Assembly (NCBI GenBank): GCA_030998225.1
Contig: JAPYXD010000754.1
Coordinates: 3,596,001-3,660,000, forward strand
Direction: 5' to 3'
DNA length: 64,000 bases
From: Diplolepis rosae
Lineage: Eukaryota > Arthropoda > Insecta > Hymenoptera > Diplolepididae
Of this stretch, positions 45,626-57,025 are shown one piece after another. Under the pieces are notes generated by a model, which was not told the DNA's origin, ran no database searches, and worked only from the letters and a program-made list of their open reading frames with translations. Within the stretch, counting starts at the first letter, position 1, and each line of letters opens with the position of its first letter. The position numbers and the translations under genes are program-made.

Positions 45626-46270
45626 TAATATTCGCTATTGATGGTTCTTCCATTCTCAAGGTAATCGATGAATAATGTACTGTGCGCATCCCAAAATACG
45701 GATACCAAAACCTTACCAGCTGACATTTACGTTTTTGGTCGCTTTGGACGGTTTTGACCCTTTGCTGTCCACTGAGCTGATTACTGATTTGACACTGGAG
45801 TGTAGTGATGGATCCATGTTTCATACATTGTCACATACCGCATGAAAAACTCCTTTTAGTTGCGCTGAAACAGCTCTAAACAGCGTTGTTGTTTTTGATC
45901 GATTGTGAGCAAACGCGGTACCCATTTCAAACAGAGCTTTCGCATGTTCAAATGTTCATGCAAAAAGGTGAATACACTGCCTTCTGATATCTTCAAGGTT
46001 TCATCTATCTCACGCAACTTCAATTTACGATCAGCCAAAACCATTTTGTGGACTTTTCTTATGTTTTTTGGAACAACTGCTCAATTTGAACGACCATAGC
46101 GTTAAGCATCATCAATGTTTGTAGGTCCGCGTTTAAAATCAGCAAACCACTTCTCTACCATTTGTCTCGATTGAGCGGAATCCAGATAACACTTGTCAAG
46201 CTATTGCTTTACTTGATCGGTATTTTTTCCCGTTAAAAAGCAATGCTTTATCAACACCTAAAATTCAGAT
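45626..46270 (-). pseudogene. Mariner A2 transposase, N-terminal half
   Basis: The order on the minus strand is a diverged start with stops near 46270, VLADRKLKLREIDETLKIS, LNMRKLCLKWVPRLLTIDQK, then frameshifted KHGSITTLQCQISNQLSGQQ. It is nearly identical to 40502-41220. Confidence 0.85.
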
Positions 46271-46319
46271 TTTCCATTGTTTTGAAAATTAAAAAAGTAG
46301 CGTCACTAAAACCACTGTA

Positions 46320-46875
46320 ACTTGTGAACTAAACGCCAGATTGTCATGGGATCTAAAGATTGAAATATTTGAATGAACACAGTTGATAGATTAAAAAAAA
46401 ATAAATTATATAATTTTTTTCGCTTTGAATACTAGAAATGTATTTATTTATGTTATGGCCTTCCAAATGGCCTCTAATAATTAAGTAATGCTGTTTTTCT
46501 TAATTCTAAAAAATACAAGTTTTTAAAATTATGTTGAAATCCCACCATCCACAGCTGTTTCATTTATCTTCGTGATCATTCTTTACAAATTGTTAGTAGG
46601 TATTCAGAGTATTGGATAATTATTGAAAATTATTATGTCAATAACATATCTCAAGAGAAAAAAAAAATAATATTGTCACCCATTCTTAGTTTGTTATAGA
46701 TACATTTATACTTAATTGACAAACCGCATTTTTACCAAGGAGATTGTTTAAAATAATTACATATTCTTAATTGGAAACCATATTTCGTTCCAGTCGGAAG
46801 ATTCACTTCGAAAACTGACTTATACTATGCACGAGACACCTGTAGCAAATAAACCTGATAAAGACTTATCATCTT
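46320..46875. other. No gene recognised
   Basis: AT-rich, no repeat seen elsewhere in the window. Confidence 0.35.
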
Positions 46876-46880
46876 CTGCG

Positions 46881-47140
46881 CTATCAGTAAAAATCTATTG
46901 ATTATCAGTGAAATTTGACTGATTTGAATAGCTAAAAAGATATTACTGTAAATCAGTCAAATTCCACTGATTGCTTCAGTGAAAATTAACTGATTCAACA
47001 GTGAAAATATTTTTTCCACTGATTCAATCAGTGATAATCAACTGATTTAACAGTGAAATATATTTTTTCACTGGTAAATCAGTGAAAAAGCAAACCACTG
47101 ATTCAATTTGTGAAAATTTGACTGATTCAAATTGAGAGAG
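46881..47140. mobile_element. MITE-CT, copy 5 (left end lost)
   Basis: The interior AATCAGTGAAAATTAACTG words and the core ATAGCTAAAAAGATATTACT are present, and the right end reads AAATTGAGAGAG followed by TA. The left CTCTCTAAAT end is missing. Confidence 0.8.
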
Positions 47141-47199
47141 TAGTGAAATGTGAACGTGTAAGAATACATGATCACACTGAAAAAAAACTGACGAACTGG

Positions 47200-47560
47200 T
47201 CGTCACAGTCCAGGGAATGAGGAAGACGCGCTCTAAGGGTCTGCTGGTGAAACTGAAATGTTCCAAAGTAGGCAGGGGGCGGCTAGATTCCGCCTTGAAA
47301 GAGGTTGTTGGTGCTAGTGAGACTGTCCGCCACCTCGTTTCCAGGATCGAGGACGAGATCGCGGACATCGAACCCAGCGTTGAAACCGGTGATGTGGAAG
47401 ATGCTGTAAGTGGCTTTTTTGAACATGGATCGGTGTTAGAACTCAAGTTGTTTCGAGAGGCATCTCCGAAGAGGAAGCCTTCGAGAGGCCGCGTTTGAAC
47501 TCAAGCAGGCAGTAAACGAGGACGCCGAAGTTCGGCGTAGAGCACCTATAAAACGTGTCC
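47200..47560 (+). pseudogene. Fragment of non-LTR retrotransposon ORF1 (gag-like)
   Basis: A GC-rich open stretch reads VTVQGMRKTRSKGLLVKLKC, then LDSALKEVVGASETVRHLVS, EDEIADIEPSVETGDVEDAV. The succession of a 'GLL.KL' start, an ALKE..G core, and a 'DIE' segment before V..AV resembles the gag-like ORF1 of R1/Jockey-type elements just before the zinc knuckles. No knuckles or reverse transcriptase follow; a frame change near 47490 joins AFELKQAVNEDAEVRRRAPI. Base composition differs sharply from its neighbours. Confidence 0.5.
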
Positions 47561-47984
47561 CTGAAGTTCTAAGCTGACGTAGTTCCAAGGTCATGGCCTA
47601 GTGGGAAAGCAGGGGAGTTTTGAGTTTAGTGGGTATTGCTTCGGCCGAATCTCACACAACGTGCGTAAATGCATTTTCTATCTCCCCTGATTAAAAGAAA
47701 AATAAAAAAATAAAAAAGTTGTGTAACTCGCTAAACAGACGTTCGAAGTAACATTTATTATGTACTTCTTAAGAAAAAAAAATAGTGCCGGGCCATCGGT
47801 TGCCAGCAATCGTTGCTCAATATACTATTTTACATTAGAATTTATTACTCCTTAATTACTGAGGTTATCAAAATTGATATGAAGTATCAAATTTATCCGC
47901 TTTATATTTGAAAAGATCTTGATTAAACACTTTTACATTTTATGAATCTTCTGGGCTAAGATCTTATCAAAAAATTTATAAGAT

Positions 47985-48610
47985 TTTTGACAATTGAAAA
48001 TTATTTAGATCAAATTTTAAAAATTCCAAGAAAATTTTGAGAATCATTAAAAGATGTTTCAGGATCCTAAAAAAAGTTCAGAAGAGTTAAAAAAATTTTA
48101 AAGATATACTGTTTTATTATAAAATGGTTCTCATAATCTTTTATAATTAATAATGATTAAATTGGAAGTATTAAAAAAAAGACGACAAATTCATTTGTCA
48201 ATATTATCTGATTATAATCAGAATGAGATTCAATAAAATTCATTTTACACGACTGAGAAGTTACATACACGGTTAGAAGTTTATGCTAATTTTACGCTAA
48301 AATATTTTTGAAAAGTTTAGAGGATTTTAAGTAATTAAAAAGTAATTAAAAAGTACTTAGATCAAATTTAGAAAATTCCAAGGGAAGTTTAAGAACTTTT
48401 AAGAAACTTTTGCAAATTTTGAATAAAGTGGGATTTTAAAAAAACTAAAAAAAAATATTTTTTGCTTCATTATAAAGTGGTTTTCATAATATCTTCTAAT
48501 TGAAAAGTAAAGCAAGCAGAAAGTACTTTTAATTACGATAAAAATCTACTTGTCAACAGTCTACAATCATAATCAAAATGGGATTTTATTTTATTTATTT
48601 TACATAATAG
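47985..48610 (+). repeat. Direct duplication, about 350 bp period, upstream of the protease-like gene
   Basis: TTTAGATCAAATTTTAAAAA (47995) returns as TTAGATCAAATTTAGAAAAT (48357); TTATTATAAAATGGTTCTCA and CTTGTCAATATTATCTGAT-type text also return in order (TTCATTATAAAGTGGTTTTC, CTTGTCAACAGTCTACAATC). The second unit ends about 280 bp before the start codon of the gene at 48887. Confidence 0.65.
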
Positions 48611-48886
48611 CTGATGACAGCAGCATACTGACAATTTTGATGTACATTCTGATTTTGATACATTTTCCTCTTAATTACAGTTTCAATGATAAACAAATGT
48701 TTGCATGGATTTTTATCAACTCGTAAAATAATCATTATCTGAAAATCTTTTATTCATTTTTTACGTAAGCGGTTAAGCTTCATCACCTTTCTGTTCACCG
48801 ATAGACGAATGTAAGTTACGATTGGTTTTACTACCACATAAGTGCAATCGACATTTAACATAACTAGATTTTAGAATTTAGCGAAA

Positions 48887-51800
48887 ATGAAGAGTTTGCT
48901 GGCTATTACATTGTGTGCGCTTTTAGCTGTTGTGTATTCTAAAGGTAATTTTAATATTCATATTTTTATTCAACTTTCTAGTATATGAGAAGAAGAATCA
49001 TAAATTTCTAAAATTTAAATATCTACATCGACATATTTGAACAATCAAAGCTTTAGATAGACCAAATAAATTGTACAAGTTCATATTTCCAACTATTTTT
49101 TAAAAATTCAATCTACACATTTTGGGATAAAAAAAATTTGATGGGAGTTCAGTCGGTCTTCGCTGTCTTATTCGAAAATCGACCTAAGCAAGTCACTTTT
49201 CTACATTCGAAAATATTATTATAGAATCAATAGAAATTATTTTCCATTTAACGTTAATCCATTACTAAATTTCTTTTGTCTGCATAAGTAAAATGTTTTG
49301 TTGGTTTAAGGCTATGAATCAATCGAACCACGTGATCAATTTATAAATTAATTTCTTTATGTAGAATAACTTTTTTAATTTGCAAAAACCTTTCTGTGTA
49401 TTTAGGAAACAGCAAAAGACAATAAATCACGTTGGTTAACTTCTTTTTGTTAATAATTTCGAAAAGAATTGGAAGATTTACCAACAATTACAGTTTTAGG
49501 ATCTTTGATTTTAAATCCGATCATGAAATTCAAAAATTCAAAATAGTATATCTGATTTGTAAAAAATAAAAACGAATTGAACTAAATTTTAAACTTTAGA
49601 TTAGAAACCAGCTATCTTAAAAACTCTCGAGTAGCAGTTTTCATCCAAATTGGTTCTGTTTTTATAATTTCAATTTGCCATATTATACCAGGTCTAGAAG
49701 TATGAAACCGGAATTTCCCTATAGATGGTGCTTGCCATCAGTTTAGGGACCGTACGACCGCTTCTGCAGCGCCATCTTCTCCCTCTAGCAGCTGAGAAAG
49801 TTTTTTAGTAGACAACAACCCAAGTTCTATATACTAGTGTATTTACCATACTAAATAGAAGCATCAACATGTCGAGTTTTGTGCCTACGAACTACGATTT
49901 GCGGACAGCACTGGTTTTTTGTTGTCACTTGAAGAAAAGGGCTGCAGAATCGCATCGAGTGCTTGTCGAAGCTTACGGTGAACATGCTCTTGGCAAAACA
50001 CAATGTTTCGAGTGGTTTAAAAAATTCAAAAGTGGTAATTTTAATGTGAGAAACGAAGATCGTGGAAAACCACCGAAAAAGTTCGAAGACAACGAATTGC
50101 ATCCATTACTGGATAAAGAGCTGCTAAAACCTGGTGAAACTGTCAAAACGAATCGCTACCAACAGCAAATGATCGATTTAAATCGAGCATTACAAGAAAA
50201 ACGACCGGATTATCGAAGAAGGCAACACAAAGTCATTTTTCTTCACGATAATGCCCCATCAAACACAGCGAAACGGGTCAAGGAAACGATCGAGACGTTG
50301 AGTTGGGAAATACTGGCGCATGCCGCTTATTCTCCAGACTTGGCTTCGTCGGATTACCATCTGTTCGCATCACTGGGCCACGCTCTCGCTGAACAACGCT
50401 TCACTTCGTACGAAAATGTACGAGAATGGCTGGATAACTGGTTTGATTTAAAAGACGAACAGTTTTATTGGCGTGGCATTCATCACCTTCCGGAAAGGTG
50501 GGAAAAATGTGTAAATAGCAATGGAGATTACTTTGAATAAAATATTTTTGATCATTTTCATGCAACAGACGTGTAACTTTTGCAAAAAAATTCCGGTTTC
50601 ATACTTCTAGAACTGGTACACGCCATTTAAAATTTTTCAATTTTGACTTCAAACTCGTAATCGAGGACTCCAAAAACTATTAAAAACTATGAATAGTATG
50701 ATTTGAATAGGTTTAAATAGTTTAGGCCTGAAAGGGTTAAGCAGATATATATGTATTTAATTGGTAATTTAAAAAAAATATATATCTTCAACAGAGTTAA
50801 ATTCAACACGTTCAGGCCAGGTGACCGAAAAAGCGCTTAGTGCTCATGTGTCAGATAAGAATAAACGCAGCTTAGCTATTTTCCTTCTCCGCGGGGAATA
50901 CTCAGGTAGTGGGTGCTTGATTACATTGCAACACGTCTTAACTGTTTTTGAAGTTACTACTCTTATGATGAATCAACTTGCACAGGTTAGAGTTCGTGTT
51001 GGAGTTGCATTTGTTAACAACCATGTAACGGAAGAAGTTGGTGTTATAAGATGTACTCATAAGACAGTCGCCCTTCAAGTAGTAGTTGTGAGTTGTACCA
51101 AAAAAATAAAAGGCTTTAAGATTGAATCAAGTGTATCATATTTCATACATGCCCTGATAAAAATGTATTTTTTACAACCAAATACAACACATTGAATTAA
51201 AGCACAATTATGTGATGATTGTGGCTTTTTGTAGAAGAGACAAGTTATTTTACTTTCTACAAAAGATTTTAACTATAACTTTAATGTGATTTATCCAAAT
51301 GTATTGTATTTCATTGTAAAAACATGTTTCCATCAGAAAGAACATTTAACATTATTGAATATATTTAAATAAATCATTTAATTTCATTCAAGTTAAGCAG
51401 AAAATTGCGACCTTCTCCAAGGTTTAAAACGAGTCCTGTGGCAGATAGAATTTCGGGGAATTTATTGCAACTTGGGCTCATAGAATGGACGAAAGTAAGA
51501 ATACACGAGAAAAAAGTATTTGTATAATACAAACTGACTACTTGTGTCCCAGTACTGATTTGCAACGCTATTATTCGTCGTGAAACTATTGAAAATACTA
51601 GTGATTCAAAAAGAAAGCAATGCTTGTTTAGTATTTCATTCATTGTACTGTTCTTGCCTGTCCAACTACATTTTATTTGTTTACTGAATATCAATACAAT
51701 TCAACTTCCATACAACTTAAGGTGAAAATTCTGAAAAATAGGGAGAGCCTCGCTACTAGCCAATGTACAGTGGGAGGAAACTGGATCTTCTTGGACAAAT

Positions 51801-54800
51801 CGGACTGCAAGTCACAATTTTTATCCAAATTGAATAATTTTTTAAAATTAAAGCTGAATAAATTACTAGGTCGTTTGAAAAGTCCCGGGCCTGACGACCA
51901 GATGGCGTCGCTAATATAACATTCTTATCATTTCTGTAAACTGTCAACCTTAAAAACACTATATCCAAAGTTCAATTCAAATTCAAATTGATTCAAATGA
52001 CAAAACGCGTTCAGGGAGGCCTTCACATGCGAATACGCCAGGAATTATCAAACAAATTTTACGTTTAGTGACCGATGACTGTCAATTGAAGGTGCATGAG
52101 ATTTCTATGATGGTAAATATCTCAACTGAACCAGCGAAAGTTGGAAAGAGCTGATGCTTCTCAATACATTTTGGACATTTTCAAGCGTAATCCAAAAGAT
52201 ACCAGAGATCAAGGAACAGTCGAAACAACGGGAAGAAGCTGGTGGAAGTGCACCGAAGCGGCCGAAAGCGCAACAATCGGCTAGCAAGGTTATCGCAACT
52301 GTTTTTCGGGATGTGCATAGTATAATTCATATTGACTACCTAGAGAAAGGAAAAACAATCACTGATTGATATTACAGCGAATTATTGAATCGATTCGATG
52401 TTGCAATCAAGGCTAAACGACCACATTTGGCACGCAAAAAAATCCTCTTTCATCAAGACAATGCACCGGAACACAAAGCAGTTAAAACGATGACCAAACT
52501 GACTGAACTGAAGTACGAATTGCTTCCCCGCCCCCTCGTATTTTCCAGGTTTGGCCCCCTGCGATTATTATCTGTTCCCAAACTTGAAAAAATGGCTAGC
52601 TGGCAAGAGATTTTACTCAAATAAAGAGTGTAGGGTTGGAAAGTAACTATGTTAAAAAATAAATGCACATTTTTTCAAAAAAATGTTGATTTATGACTTA
52701 GGCCTGGGACTTCTTAAACGACCTAGTATGCAAATATCTCTTAAAGTGGATCTGAGTTGTAAAGAACAAATTGTGTGGACCTAGAATCGATAAAAATAAA
52801 TGCATATGCAATAAAGGACCTTTTCATTTGATGAAAATCTCTGTCCCTAGAACCATCTCTTTTAATTTAGGAAAAGATCAAAGTTACTTGGGAATCAGAT
52901 CTAAAGAATAATGTGGGTGGGGAAGCAATTCGAAGCGTAATTCATTGATTTTTCCCATCGTTTTTATCGATTTGTAAGCTGGCGCACTGTCTTGTAAAAA
53001 GATACATTTTTTCTTCAACAAATAAGCGCGTTTTCTTGTGATTTCTTCTTCCGATCGGTCCACTAATGCATAGTAATAGTCGCTGTTGATTGTTTTTCCT
53101 TTTTCCAAATAGCCGATGAAAAATATGCAACTGAAATCCCAAAAAATAGAAGCCATAACCTTTTCAGCCGATTGTTATGCCTTTGCTCGCTTTAATGCAG
53201 TTCCATCGGGTCCTACCCATTGTTTTGCTTGTTATGCGATCCTGGCGTGTAGTGGTGGATCCATCTTTCAACAATGGTCACTAAGCTGCGCAAAAAATTG
53301 CTTAGATTTTGGATAACAAGGTCCAAACAACTCTTTAAATCACAAACTCGCTAGCGTTTTTGATCGATTGTTAGCAAACATGGCACCCATTTTGCGGTTA
53401 GCTTTCTCATGCCCAAATCCTTGTGCAAAATTTTAACCACTGACCCGATTGATATGCTTGCGGCCTCAGCTAACTCATGGACTTTCACTGTTGAATCATT
53501 TTATACGACGTCATGGATTTTTTCGATAATTTCTGGAGTGGTGACGCCTTTTGGCCTCCCCGATCGTTCAGTATCATTTGCGCTCGTATAACCTCGTTTA
53601 AATTCACCAATCCACTTCTCAACCATCTGTCTCGATGGAGAAGATTCCCTATAACATTTATCAAGCCACTGTTTCGTCTACACGGGGTTTTTCTCCTTTA
53701 GGAAACAATGTTTAATCAGCACATGAAATTCACTTTTTTACATTTTAAATAAAAAAATCAAAACTTGTCCGCTTCTATCGTTTGTAAGTTTAAAAGTAAA
53801 CGATAAAAATGACTCAAATTTTGACAGCTGTCGTCTAAAAGATTGTACTTCATGGGATAAATATGAAAATGTAATTTGTGGTACCATCTCTGTGTCATCC
53901 TATGGACTTACCGAAGTTCCTAGTATTGCAGTAATTTGAATATAATATAATTTCTTAACTAATAGTATTTCATCGTACTAATAGTATTTCAGGTAAGAAG
54001 GATTTTTTTCTGTATGGAAATATCAGACTTTAAATCTTTGTTCATATAATTTGTTACAATATAAATTATGTATTTATAGAATTTTCGTTGACAGATGAAT
54101 CTCAAATATCTAATCGCAACAATTATAGTCGAGGAAAATTAGTTTTCCGTGCACAAACCTCAGATTCGTTTAATTATATATAAATTTGTTTATGATGATT
54201 AAGGTTATTATAAAATTATTTATTTATGTTCTTTTAGTGCATATGTGCATTGATTTTTATCGATTTTAAGTCTATAAAATTTGATTTTTTACAACTCGAA
54301 AAAATGATTTGATTGAAAATACCTTTTTTTCACTTGTCTTCTTTACAAAATTTTTTGTAAAAACAGTAATTTAAACATCTACCTCAAAAAGTATTTGCAG
54401 AATTTAATCAGCTATAATTCTCTAATGAAATATGGTAAAATCGGATAACAATCATGACTCTCGAATGCGTACAAATATAGTTCGTAGTGGAGGAAGCTTC
54501 CGAATTCACCAAGGTCATTTTAACTTATACTGAGGTTGGACTGTATTAGCACATAGTACTGACACTACAAATAATACAGGGCCAGTATTTTTGACAGTAC
54601 TGAGTCAACAACTTCGTGATAACATAGTAGTCATGAACTAATTCAACACCATTACAATACTTTTTTGAAATAATGCATATTTTATTTTGAACCGAGTCAA
54701 AATGCTTGATATGTTACAGCCAACCGGGCCCATTAGGAAATCTATTTTGAGACCTTCGTACCATGATGATGAATACATATATTATTTGAAAAATAACAGT

Positions 54801-55134
54801 CACTCTATAGAGCAAGTTGTAAGTCCAAGAATTTATAAAAATATAACGAAAATTTAAAACAATAAATATCCTTACAAAATTTTGATCAAACATATGGAAC
54901 ATGAATTTTATTGTTATCTATCTTTATTGTTCAAAGCTACCCAAAATTGAAACACTCGATATTTTATAGGACAACCGTGGTGCACTTTTATTTTACAACA
55001 AAAAACTTGTGGGAATTTCTCGAGGAATTTGGCCGGATTGGCGCAACGAGCATTCTGGAAAACATCAAATTCGTTATTTAAAAGTATCCAATTATTTCCA
55101 TTCTATACCTCCCCAGATGGAATCGAATGTGTAA
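48887..55134 (+). CDS. Secreted S1 serine protease homologue, catalytically dead, multi-exon
   Basis: Exon 1 (48887-48944) encodes a signal peptide, MKSLLAITLCALLAVVYS, then a GTAATT donor. Exon 2 (50795-51087) joins in phase and holds GSGCLITLQHVLTVFEV, the trypsin block that normally ends VLTAAHC. Exon 3 (51393-51494) gives VALQVVV joined to LSRKLRPS, the 'DIALL..L' block, and ends GLIEWTK (usually GWG). A later exon (ending 53930) has YENVICGTI. The last exon (54970-55134) reads DNRGALLFYNKKLVGIS in place of GDSGGPL, then TAA. His, Asp and Ser of the triad all appear replaced. One exon between 51495 and 53828 is not settled; 51722 onward (VKILKNRESLATSQC) is a candidate. Introns hold mariners F, H and I. 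Lineage-specific secreted or venom roles are guesses. Confidence 0.8.
49688..50616 (+). mobile_element. Mariner F, full ends, in intron 1 of the protease-like gene
   Basis: CCAGGTCTAGAAGTATGAAA at the left and its near-exact inverse TTTCATACTTCTAGAACTGG at the right are flanked by TA (49686-49687, 50617-50618). Length 929 bp, shorter than the usual 1.3 kb because of an internal deletion. It carries one long ORF. Confidence 0.93.
49869..50540 (+). CDS. 223-residue mariner transposase with in-frame deletion
   Basis: It starts MSSFVPTNYDLRTALVFCCH, with the first helix-turn-helix (VLVEAYGEHALGKTQCFEWF) intact. After FEDNELHPLLDK it jumps to ELLKPGETVKTNRY, removing about 120 residues: the second DNA-binding helices and the first catalytic Asp (TGDEKW block). 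The second Asp (FLHDNAPSN) and third (SPDLASSDYHLF) remain. The C-terminus GDYFE is complete. Family members are usually about 345 residues. The frame has no stop, so the deletion is recent or the protein is tolerated. It cannot cut DNA alone. Confidence 0.88.
   Translation: MSSFVPTNYDLRTALVFCCHLKKRAAESHRVLVEAYGEHALGKTQCFEWFKKFKSGNFNVRNEDRGKPPKKFEDNELHPLLDKELLKPGETVKTNRYQQQMIDLNRALQEKRPDYRRRQHKVIFLHDNAPSNTAKRVKETIETLSWEILAHAAYSPDLASSDYHLFASLGHALAEQRFTSYENVREWLDNWFDLKDEQFYWRGIHHLPERWEKCVNSNGDYFE
51866..52726 (+). mobile_element. Mariner H, full ends, in a late intron of the protease-like gene
   Basis: CTAGGTCGTTTGAAAAGTCC at the left and the inverse of CTAGGTCGTTTAAGAAGTCC at the right are flanked by TA (51864-51865, 52727-52728). 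The plus-strand gene is broken: a frameshifted RSGRPSHANTPGIIKQ and HEISMMVNIS, then RDVHSIIHIDYLEKGKTITD, then ILFHQDNAPEHKAVKTMTKL (second Asp), RFGPLRLL (third Asp frame-shifted) and the C-terminus missing. Confidence 0.9.
52870..53760 (-). pseudogene. Mariner I transposase remnant, C-terminus lost
   Basis: From about 53747 the minus strand reads a start with a stop at codon two, then SEFHVLIKHCFL, RQMVEKWIGEFKRGYTSAND, VHELAEAASISIGSVVKILH, DLGMRKLTAKWVPCLLTID. Frameshifted middle parts follow, then FGYLEKGK-type text (FIGYLEKGKTINSDYYYALV) and IFLQDSAPAYKSIKTMGKIN, where the second Asp is kept as QDSA. It stops at LLPHPHYSLDLIPK near 52880. The left end of the element is missing, so it is 3'-truncated. 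Confidence 0.85.
53945..54965. other. Last intron of the protease-like gene; no other gene recognised
   Basis: AT-rich. CAGTACTG-type words near 54555-54600 echo the 6.9-8.3 kb clusters. An isolated donor-like CAG/GTAAGA at 53993 is not needed by the model. Confidence 0.4.
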
Positions 55135-55144
55135 TTAGACAGAA

Positions 55145-55150
55145 AATAAA
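55145..55150 (+). terminator. Possible poly(A) signal of the protease-like gene
   Basis: AATAAA lies 11 bp after the TAA stop at 55134. Close, but used 3' ends cannot be seen from sequence. Confidence 0.35.
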
Positions 55151-55284
55151 ATTTACAAGAAAAACTATTGTTCTAGAATATGACTGTTGCGTATTGAATG
55201 ACTCATTGTAAATTTTTAACTAATATGAAAAATGTTTGCCATGTTTAATGAAAAAATCTGGCTAGTACAAATTATTAGTGTATT

Positions 55285-55809
55285 AAGGGGGTCGTCTGGT
55301 GTGGTAGGTCAAAAAAATTGAAATTTTTCAAATTGCTTCTTTAACATATCTAGAATTTGTTCGTAAAAACATTTTTTGATATTCAAAATCGTTAAAGAAA
55401 ATACAAACGCAGAACGGAGGAAGTAAAACTCTATGTGTTATGCATACTTCAACTTCCTAACGCGTTTTTCTCAAAACAGCATTTTTCAAATTGGTTGCTA
55501 CGATACCTCAAAAACTAATAAATTCCGGCTATAGCCACATGTCTACAGATTGATATGCTTCTTGACGTTTTGATTTTAGATGAGCAGAACATCCGGAATG
55601 ATGTTAACTGTCAATCACCTTTTTTTAACTTGTGTGTCTTACGAAAGCTCAAGTGTCGATTTCATTGCATATTTTGGCTTGTAAAACATTAAAATGATTG
55701 TTAAAACGTCAATAAATATGTACTGAAATAAACTAAAATTGTATTTTTTATTGTTCATCAGCGAAAAATCCCAAAAAAAAAAACATTTGTCACACCAGAC
55801 CGTCCCCTT
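55285..55809. mobile_element. MITE with AAGGGG..TCTGGTGTG ends
   Basis: AAGGGGGTCGTCTGGTGTGG at the left and the inverse of AAGGGGACGGTCTGGTGTGA at the right are about 525 bp apart. Flanks TTA on each side suggest a short target duplication. No domain in the interior. Confidence 0.7.
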
Positions 55810-55814
55810 TATAA

Positions 55815-57020
55815 AATAAATTAAAATTATTTTGTGATAGTGAGAAAGATGTGAATTCAAAAGTGTTATATTTAAAACAAAACAAAAAATATAGAAAATA
55901 ATAGGCCTCCAAATTTTTAATGACTCACATGATTGTGTCTTTTTCCTTGGGACTGTAGATTTACTTGCGAAATTATAGCCCAGAGGAACATTGCTTATTT
56001 CGAATAGTACAAAGTCAATAAACTGACAATATTATTTCTAGATTGCATCACCATTGGGAATAGGATGTTGAGATTTGAATGTATTAATTCAATTTAGGCC
56101 ACTGTTGATTGCTATTCGATAATTATCACAATGCACACTAAAATAATAATCCGTATAACATAAAATATCTAATCAGAACATATATTAAAATTCTGTAATG
56201 ATATTCCCGATTTTTTGTATGAATTTCTAATTAAATACATTCTTTTCCAATGCCACCAAGTACACATTCAGTTAAAATTTCTTATGACATCTTATCGCAA
56301 ATTTCAAAGTTTTGTTGAGGTCCCAAAAAGTGGGTATTAAAAAGTAAAAAAAAAGTCATAATTTTAATACAAATGAGAGGTATGAGTATATATTAATTTT
56401 ATGGAATCACTCTCTCCTCTTCATGTTTAAGAAAAAAATTAGATTACTAATTAGTTAAGTGACTAGGAGAAATGGATAAAGAATATTTAATCTATACAGT
56501 CAGCCCCTAAAATGATCGAAACTACTCAGTGACTTATTGAATTAATAATTAAAATTCGTAATATATTAATTTAAATAGTAAGTAGTAATCATAAAAAATT
56601 TGGTTAACGACAAGCAGATTTGTATAGAATTGGTTAAGTAACAAAATCATCCGTCACCAATTAATATTAAAGAATAATATCTTTAATCGAAAATGAAAGA
56701 AACACATAATCCCAAATAAGTATTGTTGAATAAACATTCATTAACACTAATATTTTCCTCCTGAAGTAATGTTAGATTGATCTTTCAAAATTCGTTATAC
56801 TTAAAAGTTTGAGTCCAAGGGGTCATTTGACAAAAAATGGTCGAAAAACGCCAAACAGCGCGATAGCGCTTGTCTTTATCAATTACGAAGAGGATCGACA
56901 CAAAATCTGATGAGCGCGATTGCGCTGCTTGGGACTCAAAGGGTTAAGAATATAGTTTTTTTTTCATTCATTCAATAAATCAAAAATTAAACAAAATTGA
57001 TTTATTAACTGCATTTGATT
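55815..57020. other. No gene recognised; one small palindrome
   Basis: At 56808-56944 AGTTTGAGTCCAAGGGG and GCTTGGGACTCAAAGGG are inverted ends of a 137 bp segment with GCGCGATAGCGC and GCGCGATTGCGC inside, probably a MITE. The rest is AT-rich without recognised content. Confidence 0.5.
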
Positions 57021-57025
57021 ATTGA

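Larger units (their letters stand above)
43731..46310 (-). mobile_element. Mariner A, copy 2, carrying two other mariners
   Basis: Its limits and transposase sequence match copy 1. The gene runs on the minus strand; it is cut at 43828-44741 by mariner B2 and at 45074-45625 by mariner C. Pieces read LLADLKIMLHGKRFGSNGKV near 44850, YSPDLGPSGYY near 44910 (third Asp changed to Gly), HQDNAQCYKSIAKMAKLHFE near 44970, and ADRKLKLREIDETLKISEGS near 46035. Stops and frameshifts are frequent. Confidence 0.82.

Noticed and set aside
50821..51195. 124-codon frame as a single-exon gene
   Set aside because: It starts with GTG and its good part is exon 2 of the protease-like gene; codons after 51087 read into the intron.
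52860..52912. Apparent exon after TTTAATTTAG in the protease-like gene
   Set aside because: The minus strand of the same bases encodes the decayed PHPPYSPDLAP block of mariner I, so it is transposon sequence.
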